From Bacteroidales bacterium (lineage in GTDB: Bacteria > Bacteroidota > Bacteroidia > Bacteroidales > F082), in NCBI GenBank assembly GCA_015709215.1, contig JACCQN010000031.1:1-40979 (forward strand): a stretch of 40,979 nt of DNA, in the 5' to 3' direction. A model generated the notes under the pieces. That model did not search any database. It was not told where the DNA came from and saw only the letters and a program-made list of their open reading frames with translations. The position numbers were made by a program, and so were the translations under genes. Numbering within the stretch: position 1 is the stretch's first letter; every line of letters starts with the position of its first letter. This document shows positions 1 to 8,300 of this stretch, one piece after another.

Positions 1-124
1 GTAACTGTATATCAATAGTAGATTTTTGCTGACCTATAAAGGCGGACAAGTCAGGTGGAAAATTAATGTACCACTGTTCGCTGGCTTCTCTTTTTATTAA
101 CTGAATTTTTGTTGGATATCCCAT
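1..124 (-). CDS. Partial small protein, AbrB/SpoVT-like (cut by window edge)
   Basis: An open frame starts at the ATG at 124 on the minus strand and runs off the left edge, so only the first 41 residues are visible. It begins MGYPTKIQLIK and continues with a SEQWYINFP motif. From memory this resembles short AbrB/MazE/SpoVT-fold DNA-binding proteins that often accompany transposases or form antitoxins; that assignment is tentative because the C-terminal half is missing. The upstream DNA carries three copies of an 8-bp motif that could be its own operator. The neighbour to the left is not visible, so a toxin or transposase partner can be neither confirmed nor excluded. Confidence 0.45.
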   Translation of the reverse strand, partial: MGYPTKIQLIKREASEQWYINFPPDLSAFIGQQKSTIDIQL

Positions 125-141
125 AATCACAATTTTTTAAA

Positions 142-223
142 TTAACTAGTATATTAACTAGATACAAAACTAAACAAAAAAAGTCAAAAGTGTGTAAATA
201 TTTTGACTTTTTTATCTAGTTAA
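142..223. promoter_or_regulatory. Repeated TTAACTAG motif, candidate operator
   Basis: The octamer TTAACTAG occurs at 142-149 and 154-161, 12 bp apart, and inverted at 216-223. All three copies lie just upstream of the partial AbrB-like gene starting at 124. Two direct copies one helical turn apart plus an inverted one is what an autoregulatory small DNA-binding protein would use. The function is inferred; only the repeats are seen. Confidence 0.35.
176..213 (-). terminator. Hairpin with A/T flanks, probable yqgE terminator
   Basis: A 13-bp perfect stem pairs 177-189 with 201-213 around an 11-nt loop. The arms consist of a GTC/GAC core flanked by A and T runs. On the minus strand it lies downstream of yqgE and ends in a U-rich tract, as in an intrinsic terminator. 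It sits inside the interval bounded by the TTAACTAG repeats, so a regulatory role is also possible. Confidence 0.5.
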
Positions 224-236
224 ATCTAAACTCAAG

Positions 237-258
237 AGACCTGCCAGCTGGCAGGTCT
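237..258. repeat. 22-bp perfect palindrome
   Basis: Bases 237-247 are the exact reverse complement of 248-258 with no spacer; the core is CTGCCAGCTGGCAG. It lies 22 bp past the end of yqgE in a GC-rich island within AT-rich DNA. It could be a dispersed REP-like palindrome, a protein-binding site or part of a transcription end. It is not followed by a T run, so a standard intrinsic terminator is less likely. Confidence 0.6.
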
Positions 259-279
259 GCAGGAGAACATAATCTTCTC

Positions 280-870
280 TTAATTCAGCGATGGATCTTC
301 AGGTAGTGTGAGCCATTTTTCGTAGGGACTGCCCATGCGTCTGACAAAATGTCGCCACATCAGGTGCGAACGTGTTTGCAGCAGGCTGAGCACAGAGGCG
401 TCCGATACAAGCCACGAATTGCGCTCTAGCTCACTGTGCAGCTGGCCGGCTTCCCATCCGGAGTAGCCCAGGTAAAACCTGATTTGGCCAGGCAAAAGAT
501 GTCCTGTCTCCATCATCGAACGTACTGTTTCAATATCGCCACCCCAATACAAGCCATCCATAATGGGTTCACTCTGCGGAATCAGTTCGCCAAGCTGATG
601 GATATAGAACAGGTTGTTTTGCTGCACAGGGCCTCCCAGATAAACCGGTGCATCAAATTCAGGAAAGCCTTGTACCACTTCGTTCAGGGTGCGACCGATC
701 ACCTTGTTCATGATCACTCCAAAGCTGCCTTCTTCCTGGGCGTGTTCTACCAAAAGTACTACCGAACGGCCAAAGTAAAAATCGTACATCAAAGGCTCCG
801 AGATTAGGATTTTCCCTTTCTGCGGTGCCAGTTTGTTGGATTGGATATGCAGTAACTTATCGATATTCAT
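280..870 (-). CDS. yqgE: YqgE/AlgH family protein (DUF179)
   Basis: A 196-residue soluble protein of the YqgE/AlgH (DUF179) family. Typical family stretches are GKILISEPLM near the N-terminus, an acid-rich EEGSFGVIMNK segment, the YLGGPV motif and a FYLGYSGWEAGQL motif in the C-terminal half. The biochemical role of the family is not settled; in Pseudomonas AlgH is described as a regulator of alginate genes. I chose the ATG at 870; an upstream in-frame TTG at 879 would add three residues. The gene is divergent from murL with only 28 bp between the two starts, so the promoters must overlap. A hairpin at 177-213 is the likely terminator. Confidence 0.9.
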   Translation of the reverse strand: MNIDKLLHIQSNKLAPQKGKILISEPLMYDFYFGRSVVLLVEHAQEEGSFGVIMNKVIGRTLNEVVQGFPEFDAPVYLGGPVQQNNLFYIHQLGELIPQSEPIMDGLYWGGDIETVRSMMETGHLLPGQIRFYLGYSGWEAGQLHSELERNSWLVSDASVLSLLQTRSHLMWRHFVRRMGSPYEKWLTLPEDPSLN

Positions 871-883
871 AGAATGCAATATT

Positions 884-891
884 TAGTTTTG
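884..891 (+). promoter_or_regulatory. -7-type promoter box ahead of murL
   Basis: TAGTTTTG matches the Bacteroidota -7 consensus TAnnTTTG exactly. It ends 7 bp before the ATG at 899, so a transcript from it would have almost no 5' untranslated region. No clear -33 TTTG is present at the usual 19-21 bp spacing. Confidence 0.35.
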
Positions 892-898
892 CGATTGG

Positions 899-2311
899 AT
901 GCCTGCAATTCGCTATTTTTACACGCTGAAACAAAAAATATACCATAGCTTGAAAAGTACAGACCAACAATCGAAGTTTTTCCAATTACGACAAAAATAC
1001 TCGTATTTTGTTTATCAAAGCTACCAAATTGAACAATGCCAGGAGCTGCTCAGGCTTACTTTTAACTTTAATTTAGCGGATTGCTATCATTTTAGTCCGG
1101 TAATAGAGATTCCTTTCCGTAGTTTTTACAGCTGGAAACTGCCTGAATCAAGTTTGCAAAACCTGGCCTTTCATATCGGGATGATCGAGTTGATCAGCTA
1201 CTGGAAACTCAGCTGTGCCCCACAGGTAATTATTCGTCCGCATAAGCTTACGGAAGCTCAGCTTGCTTTTTGGAAAAAGCTTTATTATCAGGGTATGGGC
1301 GAGTTTTTTTATGTGAATGGTATCACTGTTTCTCAGGAAGATTATCTGCACCTTATCAGCGAAGGCATTGCGCTGAAAGCTGTTGAACAAGACTTTACCG
1401 ATGGCGTACTTGTCCCTGTTGGAGGGGGCAAGGATTCGGTAGTGAGCCTGGAACTTTTAAAGGGGGAGGAGCGTGCTATTCCGCTGATCATTAATCCACG
1501 ACCTGCCAGCAGCCGTTGTGCCGCAGTGGCTGGTTTTGAGGAAGACCAAACTGCTGTCGTATGGCGCCAGCTCGATCCTTTGATGCTGGAGCTCAACCAG
1601 CAAGGCTTTCTGAACGGGCACACGCCTTTCTCGGCACTGCTGGCCTTTGTTTCGCTCTTGATAGCTGCCGAAACAGGCTGCCGCCACATTGCACTTTCCA
1701 ACGAATCAAGTGCAAGCGAAGCAACAGTGCCCGGAACAGATATCAACCATCAGTACAGCAAATCGTTCGACTTTGAACAGGACTTCCGGGCTTATGTTAC
1801 CTCCTATATCCATCCTCAACTGAATTATTTCAGCTTGTTGCGCCCCCTCAACGAATTGCAGATTGCTGAGCGTTTCAGCCTGCACACGGCTTATCATCGG
1901 GTTTTCAAAAGCTGTAACGTGGGCAGTAAAACCGACAGCTGGTGTGGCCAATGCCCAAAATGCTTGTTCACCTGGATTGTGCTTTCACCTTTTTTGGGAT
2001 CGAAGGAATTGGAAAAGATCTTTGGCAAGCCTATGGAAGACGACAGCACCTTGATCGATGTACTGGAATCACTGGCCGGACAAACGGCAGCAAAACCCTT
2101 TGAATGTGTGGGAACGATTGACGAAGTGCAGGCCGTACTGAACTGGCATCGTGGAAAAGAAACTGCCTTTGCCGGATCGCCTTTGCTGAGGCTTTACTTT
2201 GACAGAAATCCCAATCGGTTGGTTGGAGCGCATCAACTGACGAATTTGTTGCAAGCGCAGAACCGACAACATTTTGTGCCCCGGCAATGGTTAAAATTGA
2301 TGGAGGATTAG
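899..2311 (+). CDS. murL: UDP-MurNAc-L-Ala-L-Glu epimerase (MurL)
   Basis: A 470-residue protein matching MurL, the ATP-dependent epimerase that converts UDP-MurNAc-L-Ala-L-Glu to the D-Glu form in the alternative peptidoglycan pathway described in Xanthomonas. Visible hallmarks are a PP-loop-like GGGKDSVVSLE at residues 175-185, the NESSASEATVPGTDINHQ region, a YFSLLRPLNEL segment, the cysteine cluster CGQCPKC at 349-355 and the KPFECVG motif. The length fits the family. The next gene is a MurD-type ligase starting 3 bp after the stop, the same pairing as murL-murD2 in Xanthomonas. The family assignment is from memory of the Xanthomonas protein; activity is inferred. Confidence 0.88.
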   Translation: MPAIRYFYTLKQKIYHSLKSTDQQSKFFQLRQKYSYFVYQSYQIEQCQELLRLTFNFNLADCYHFSPVIEIPFRSFYSWKLPESSLQNLAFHIGMIELISYWKLSCAPQVIIRPHKLTEAQLAFWKKLYYQGMGEFFYVNGITVSQEDYLHLISEGIALKAVEQDFTDGVLVPVGGGKDSVVSLELLKGEERAIPLIINPRPASSRCAAVAGFEEDQTAVVWRQLDPLMLELNQQGFLNGHTPFSALLAFVSLLIAAETGCRHIALSNESSASEATVPGTDINHQYSKSFDFEQDFRAYVTSYIHPQLNYFSLLRPLNELQIAERFSLHTAYHRVFKSCNVGSKTDSWCGQCPKCLFTWIVLSPFLGSKELEKIFGKPMEDDSTLIDVLESLAGQTAAKPFECVGTIDEVQAVLNWHRGKETAFAGSPLLRLYFDRNPNRLVGAHQLTNLLQAQNRQHFVPRQWLKLMED

Positions 2312-2313
2312 CT

Positions 2314-3609
2314 ATGCTGCAAACCATTATCGCAAGCCTTAAAGACAAGAAGATACTGATTGCCGGTTTTGGCCGTGAAGGCCGGTCGAGTCTGAAGCTG
2401 ATCCGTGAAAACCTTCCCAAAGCGAAGCTTGCCATTGCTGATCACAATGAATCGTTGCAGGCAGAGATCGCTGCGCATTATCCTGAGTTACTTTTTTATG
2501 GTGGCCAGACCTGTCTGGACAGGCTGGACGAATTTGATCTGGTATTGAAATCGCCGGGCATGAAGCTGCCTGAGCTGCCTGGCAAAAAAGTACAAATCAG
2601 TTCGCAGACCGATCTTTTTCTGGCAGCATTCCACAGGCAGATTGTTGGGATAACAGGCACCAAAGGCAAGAGCACCACCTCGCACCTGATCCACCATTTG
2701 TTGCTCCAAGCCGGTAAAAACGCTGTGCTGGTCGGGAATATGGGCAGGCCTTGTTTCGACAGTATTGCAGCAATTCAACAGGATACCCACATTGTGTTTG
2801 AGCTCTCGGCACATCAGCTGCAGTTTGTGCGTCATAGTCCGCATCTGTCGCTGCTGCTCAATGTTTTTGAGGAACATCTGGATTATTTTGAAACGCTGGA
2901 AGCCTATCGTCAGGCCAAGCTTAACATTCTGCGCTATGCCCTGCCGGACGATCATGCCCTGGCTGATATCCGGCTGAAGGCGTATATACCCGACACCAAT
3001 GCCCGGCTGCACTTTGTTGATCCCGCTCAAGTTGTGGAGGTGTCCTTGCCAATAAGTCTGCCTGGCCGGCATAACCAGTTTAATGCTGCCATGGCATTAG
3101 AGGCTGTTGCGTTATTGGACGTGAGCAGGGAAATAGCAATAAAAGCCATGGCCACTTTTGAAGGCCTTCCGCATCGCTTGCAGCTTGCAGGTCCCTACAA
3201 GGGTATGCGCTTTGTGAACGACAGCATTGCCACAGTGCCCGAAGCTGCTGTAGCTGCGCTGGAGGCCTGGCCTCATCCCGATTACTTGATTCTGGGAGGC
3301 TACGACAGGGGCATCAATTACGAAACACTGATCGAATACCTGCGGGATAATCCACCCGGAATGATTTTTTATACGGGAAAGGCGGGTGATAGGATTGTTG
3401 CAGGTTTGCAAAAGTACAGTTACAGCGGTTCTCTGCATCCTTTTGAAGCGCTGGAGGAGGTGTTTGAATATTTGAAATTAAACGCAAAAACCGGTCAGTT
3501 GTGTCTGCTTTCGCCGGCAGCAGCAAGCTACGACAAGTATCAGAATTTTGAACAGCGCGGGGATAAGTTTTTGGGACTGGCAAAAGGTTATTTCGACTGC
3601 GTTTTATGA
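2314..3609 (+). CDS. murD2: UDP-MurNAc-L-alanine--L-glutamate ligase (MurD2-type Mur ligase)
   Basis: A 431-residue Mur ligase. It has an N-terminal Rossmann motif (GFGREGRSS), the ATP-binding P-loop GTKGKST at about residues 115-121, a central HRLQLAG...NDSIATVPEA region and the MurD-like C-terminal stretch SPAAASYDKYQNFEQRGD. It would join an amino acid to UDP-MurNAc-L-Ala in the cytoplasm. Because it is coupled to murL, the substrate is predicted to be L-Glu (MurD2) rather than D-Glu. I chose the ATG at 2314, which has a GGAGG 7 bp upstream; an in-frame ATG at 2287 inside murL would give 440 residues. The generic alternative is an ordinary MurD. Confidence 0.85.
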   Translation: MLQTIIASLKDKKILIAGFGREGRSSLKLIRENLPKAKLAIADHNESLQAEIAAHYPELLFYGGQTCLDRLDEFDLVLKSPGMKLPELPGKKVQISSQTDLFLAAFHRQIVGITGTKGKSTTSHLIHHLLLQAGKNAVLVGNMGRPCFDSIAAIQQDTHIVFELSAHQLQFVRHSPHLSLLLNVFEEHLDYFETLEAYRQAKLNILRYALPDDHALADIRLKAYIPDTNARLHFVDPAQVVEVSLPISLPGRHNQFNAAMALEAVALLDVSREIAIKAMATFEGLPHRLQLAGPYKGMRFVNDSIATVPEAAVAALEAWPHPDYLILGGYDRGINYETLIEYLRDNPPGMIFYTGKAGDRIVAGLQKYSYSGSLHPFEALEEVFEYLKLNAKTGQLCLLSPAAASYDKYQNFEQRGDKFLGLAKGYFDCVL

Positions 3610-3957
3610 CATGGATTGAAGTAAAGTGAAAGAAGGATGTCGAATGTCAGAAGTTTGGAGATTATACCTGCATGATTTTGGAGGGCAGGCAGGAGTGAAA
3701 AGTGAAAAGCGAATTGTGAACATTGAAAGATTGTCGAAGATATGAAAAATACTACTGCACACACAATCGGACTGGAGCCCAAAATATTGAAAGTTGCGGT
3801 CGAAAGCAAACAGAAGGAGCATGGCATCAAAACCAGCCTGACAAACAATTTCCTATGCCATACGCACGACAAAAACAACAATGACAATCACCACTCACTT
3901 TTGTTTTCTAACACTAACAAAAAAATCATTTACTTTGTCTGAAAAATCACTACTGCT
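3610..3957. other. Intergenic region between murD2 and rsmE
   Basis: About 350 bp without a convincing gene. A 66-codon open frame at 3742-3942 has low-complexity composition and no recognisable family, so I do not call it. The box TTACTTTG at 3930-3937, one mismatch from TAnnTTTG and 20 bp before the rsmE ATG, is a possible promoter for rsmE. A TTTG at 3900-3903 is too far upstream for standard spacing. Confidence 0.4.
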
Positions 3958-4662
3958 ATGCATCTGGCCTTTGATCCCGCAGCTCATTCGGGCTTATTCA
4001 GTCTATCAGAAGAAGAATCGCGTCATTGTATTAAAGTGCTGAGGATGAATTCTGGTGATGCGTTTAGAATTACAAACGGCAAAGGGTTGATTTTTGATGC
4101 AACAATAATCGATGCACATCCAAAACATTTGCAGGCTGAATTAGCTGAGGGCGTAAAAGGTTACGATCACTGGCCTTTCAAGCTTAGCATTGGCATTGCG
4201 CCAACAAAAAACAGCAACCGGCTGGAATGGTTCCTCGAAAAAGCTACGGAAATGGGTGTAGATGAGATTTACCTGTTTGAGTCGTTCCATTCCGAGCGCA
4301 GAAAAATAAAACTTGAGCGGCTTCAAAAAGTTATGATTGCAGCCATGAAGCAGTCTGTTAAATCGCGATTGCCAAAGCTTTATGACGTAAAAAAGCTCTC
4401 AGCGCTTTTTCACCTTCCTTTTGATGGTGATCGTTTTATCGCCTGGATTGATGATGGAGTAAGGCTAACGCTTGTCAAAGCTGCAACACCCAGTCAAAAC
4501 ACTTTTGTACTGATCGGACCTGAAGGTGATTTTAGTCGCGCAGAGATTGAGGAATCAAAAGTAGCCGGTTTTGTTCCGGTAAGCTTGGGTGCCTCCCGCT
4601 TGCGTACTGAAACGGCCGGTGTAGCAGCAGTTCACACGATTCAACTTATAAATCAAATGTAA
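3958..4662 (+). CDS. rsmE: 16S rRNA (uracil-1498-N3)-methyltransferase RsmE
   Basis: A 234-residue SPOUT-class methyltransferase that methylates U1498 of 16S rRNA using S-adenosylmethionine. The N-terminal PUA-like part contains EEESRHCIKVLRM. The catalytic domain shows PTKNSNRLEWFLEKATEMGV, the LIGPEGDF motif at 185-192 and the knot motif SLGASRLRTETA at 209-220. Length and motif order are normal for RsmE. The stop codon overlaps the next ATG by one base (TAATG), so translation is probably coupled to the DUF4159 gene. Confidence 0.95.
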   Translation: MHLAFDPAAHSGLFSLSEEESRHCIKVLRMNSGDAFRITNGKGLIFDATIIDAHPKHLQAELAEGVKGYDHWPFKLSIGIAPTKNSNRLEWFLEKATEMGVDEIYLFESFHSERRKIKLERLQKVMIAAMKQSVKSRLPKLYDVKKLSALFHLPFDGDRFIAWIDDGVRLTLVKAATPSQNTFVLIGPEGDFSRAEIEESKVAGFVPVSLGASRLRTETAGVAAVHTIQLINQM

Positions 4663-5327
4663 TGAGGGTTTTCGCTATTCTGTTTTTCGTATTTGTTTCG
4701 TTTGCCATTCAGGCACAGGACTTGCAGCTGGCGCTCCTGAAATACAGAGGAGGTGGCGATTGGTATGCCAATCCTACATCTTTGCCTAATCTGGCACGAT
4801 TTTGCAACGAACAATTGGGAACAGCCTTCTCCGAACAAATTGCAACGGTAGAACCTGCTGATCAGGCCATTTTTAATTATCCCTTTGTCCATATGACTGG
4901 GCATGGTAATGTGATTTTCGATGCCAATGAAGTGCAAAACCTTCGCAATTACCTCATTGCAGGAGGCTTTTTGCATATCGACGATAATTACGGGATGGAC
5001 TCCTATATCCGGCCGCAAATGAAAAAAGTGTTTCCAGAACTGGATTTTATTGAACTCCCGACTTCGCATCCCATATATAACCAAACCTTTAAGTTTCCGA
5101 ACGGAATACCCAAAATTCATGTGCACGACAATAAAACTGCACAGGCTTTTGGTTTGATTTACGAAGGCCGGCTGGTATGCCTCTATACTTATGAAACCGA
5201 TTTGGGCGATGGCTGGGAAGATCAACGCGTGCATAACGATTCAGAGGAAACCCGATTGAAAGCTTTACGCATGGGTGCAAACATCATAAGTTATGTTTTT
5301 GCTCCGCAGCAGGTCGATGATTTATAA
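4662..5327 (+). CDS. Exported DUF4159 family protein
   Basis: A 221-residue protein with a clear signal peptide (about residues 1-18, ending near IQAQ), so the mature protein is exported. The body matches the DUF4159 domain: LKYRGGGDWYANPTSL near the start, the VHMTGHG strand and the GGFLHIDDNYG motif, which recalls class-I glutamine-amidotransferase-like folds. No function is established for the family. It is translationally coupled to rsmE and followed 33 bp later by a secreted protease, so these genes may be co-transcribed. The link to rsmE may be only positional. Confidence 0.85.
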   Translation: MRVFAILFFVFVSFAIQAQDLQLALLKYRGGGDWYANPTSLPNLARFCNEQLGTAFSEQIATVEPADQAIFNYPFVHMTGHGNVIFDANEVQNLRNYLIAGGFLHIDDNYGMDSYIRPQMKKVFPELDFIELPTSHPIYNQTFKFPNGIPKIHVHDNKTAQAFGLIYEGRLVCLYTYETDLGDGWEDQRVHNDSEETRLKALRMGANIISYVFAPQQVDDL

Positions 5328-5360
5328 TGAGCTAATTATTCAATGTCAACCTTATAAACT

Positions 5361-8300
5361 ATGAGATATTTCAACAGTTTTTTACTTCTGATTGCAAGTC
5401 TCAGCATTACGGCGCAGCAGGCAGCAGAACAGTTGCCGCCCATGTCGGATTACGATAAATCCATGCTTTCGCAGCTGCCGGAATTTTCGCTAAGTCAACA
5501 AGCCTTGCGTCGAACCCTGCCCGATGTGGTGGATAACTCTGCCTACAATTATTTCAGGCCTTTGATCGCCCAGGTTGGCCTCGAATGTGGACAGGCATCC
5601 AGCATTGGTATTATGTTTACCTACGAAATGAACCGAATCAGAAATGTGAACGGGAGTTTGCCCGAAAACCAATATCCAACTCATTTTGCCTATAATTTTT
5701 TAAATAATGGGAGCGATGCAGGCGTAAACTATTATGAAACTTTTGAGATTATCAAACATGTGGGAACGCCCAACGTTGCTGATTATGGTGGCATGGCCGA
5801 AGGTGGCCCATCGCGTTGGATCAGTGGTTATGACGCTTATTATAATGGCATGCACAACCGAATCCATCAGGTTTATTCCATCAAAACAGCTACAGAAGAA
5901 GGATTGCATACGCTCAAAAACTGGATTTACGACCACGGAAATGGCGAGATGCCTGGTGGTATGGCTACTTTTTATGCCAATTTCAGTTATCCACCGCTTA
6001 CTCTTCCCGAAGGAACACCCGAAGCTGGAAAACACGTGATTATCCAGTGGGGCAATTCGCCCAATCACGCCATGACTATCGTTGGCTATAACGACTCTAT
6101 CCGCTGGGATTACAACAACGACGGACAATACACCAATCATATCGACATCAACCTGGATGGCGTGGTGGATTTAAAAGACTGGGAAATCGGCGGTTTCAAA
6201 ATGGCCAATACCTACGGATCAATTTCGGGTTGGGGCGATGAAGGCTTTTCCTATATGACCTATAAATCGGTGGCAGACGGTTTTCAGCAGGGAGGTATCT
6301 GGGATAACCTGGTAGCGATTGTAAATGTGAAGGAAAACCATGAGCCAAAAATTACAGCTAAGGTTCATCTGAATCACAACTGCCGTAATAAATTGAAAGT
6401 GAGTGTGGGCATGTCAACAGATTTGCAGGCTACCGAACCTGAATTTGTATTGGATTATCCCATTTTTGATTTTCAGGGTGGTTGCATGGCTATGCAGGGA
6501 AACAATGGCGTGCTTGGTCTGGAATTTGGCTTGGATATGAATGCATTTCTGATGCATCTGGAGCCGGGACAGCAGGCCAGATTTTTTTTGTTGGTCCACG
6601 AGAACGATCCTTTAAGTCAAAGCATTGGGGCTGTTAATTCCTTTTCTTTGATGGATTATAACAGCATTCCTTACGAAATTCTGTGTTCCGAAACAGACGT
6701 TCCTATTGTTAATAATGGTGTCACTATGCTCATCATCGACGCTGTCATAAACTTTGATCCGGTGGTGATAGAGGAGGAATCGCTGCCTGCTTTAAAACTT
6801 TACGAACCTTTTGAAGCTCAGCTCAGTGCTGATGGAGGTGAAGGACCCTATTACTGGTCGTTAGTGCAGGATTATCAGTATGAGGAACTTCAGGCTGATT
6901 TTCCTGTTTTAGCAGATGAAGTGCAGCTAAATCCTTCTAATAACAACGATGGAACGGTACAAGTGATCTTGCCTTTTGAGTTTCCTTTTTATGGCAAAAA
7001 CTATTCAACCCTTTATATGAGCGTGGATGGCTTTCTGCGATTTGAAGCCGGCCTGTCTCCCTGGCCTTATTATATTGATGGCCGAACCTATCTAAAACAA
7101 AATAAATTAATAGCTCCAGCTTTGTCAAAACCGTTTTATGTGGTGCCTTCCAATGGCGACGGACTTTGGATTGATGCTAAGGCAGATAGTGTCAGTTTCA
7201 GATGGAAAGTTTCGGTTAGCGGGCAATCCGGCTCCAGTGATGTGAATATGATTGCAAGCCTTTTCCCTGACGGGGAAATCAAATTTTATTATGGTGAACA
7301 CCTGTCGGCTTCCTATGTGAGAAGATATGCCGGAATTGCAGCCGGCGACGGGGAGAATTTTATCGACCTCAATCCTGTTGGGATTTTTATCCCGCAAGCG
7401 AACACACATTATGACTTTCAGAATGAGCAAAATTATTCCGGCATCAGCCTTACAGAATCCGGAATGCTTAGTCTGTTTGTGGAAGACTTTACACCTGAAT
7501 TAGCCGTCAACATTCAGGCGATGGATCAAAATAGCGTGCGTTCCCGAACTACTCTCACAGTGCCTGTTGAAGGTGTTCGACTCGACTTTGTGACGCAATC
7601 AGGTGATGATCAGCAAATAGACTTTGGTGAAACTTTTGCGCTTGATCTTACTTTACAAAACTTAAACGCTTTTAATCTGTCTGCAGGCGTTTTGACTTTG
7701 TCTTCCAATGATGATCAGTTTACAATTATTCAGGATGAATTTGCTGTTTCGGCTATGGCAGCAGGCGAAATAATTGAATTTTCAGAAGTTTTTGCAGTGG
7801 AGGTAAATGATGAGATTCCCAATGGATATCAGGCCGTCTTTTCACTTAATTTGGCTACAGCCGAGGACAGCTGGACGCGAACAATCACTCTGGAAGCCTT
7901 TAATGCCCAGGTAGAAACTGTTTCACTACTGGTTGATGATGGTGATAACGGAATTTTAGACCCAGGAGACGAGGCTGAGCTAATTGTTTTGTTGCGTAAT
8001 GCGGGAGGGGCACCTTTGCATGAACTACAGGCAGTGCTTTCGTGCGAAAATTCTGATTTGTTGATCACCCAATCCATTGCCAACGTCGAATATTTGGGGG
8101 GCAACGAATACTGTGAGGCTGTATTTACAGTTGAACTGAGCGAAAATGCCATTCCTATGGAGTTGCTCGAACTGGTTTTAAATATCACTACCCTGGAAAA
8201 TTATGAAGTGAGCCTTACAATCCCTGTGATGACATCTTTGATCCTGGAGAATTTTGAAACAGCTAATTTCCAGTTGTTTGAATGGGAATTCGAAGGGCAG

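Noticed and set aside
1342-1746. 134-codon antisense ORF within murL
   Set aside because: Lies entirely opposite a well-supported gene and has a composition typical of a shadow frame.
2287-2313. Upstream ATG of murD2 inside murL
   Set aside because: The ATG at 2314 has a GGAGG at suitable spacing and gives an N-terminus that starts right at the Rossmann domain; the longer form is kept only as an alternative.
3742-3942. 66-codon ORF between murD2 and rsmE
   Set aside because: Low-complexity composition, no recognisable motif, no start signal; likely chance.
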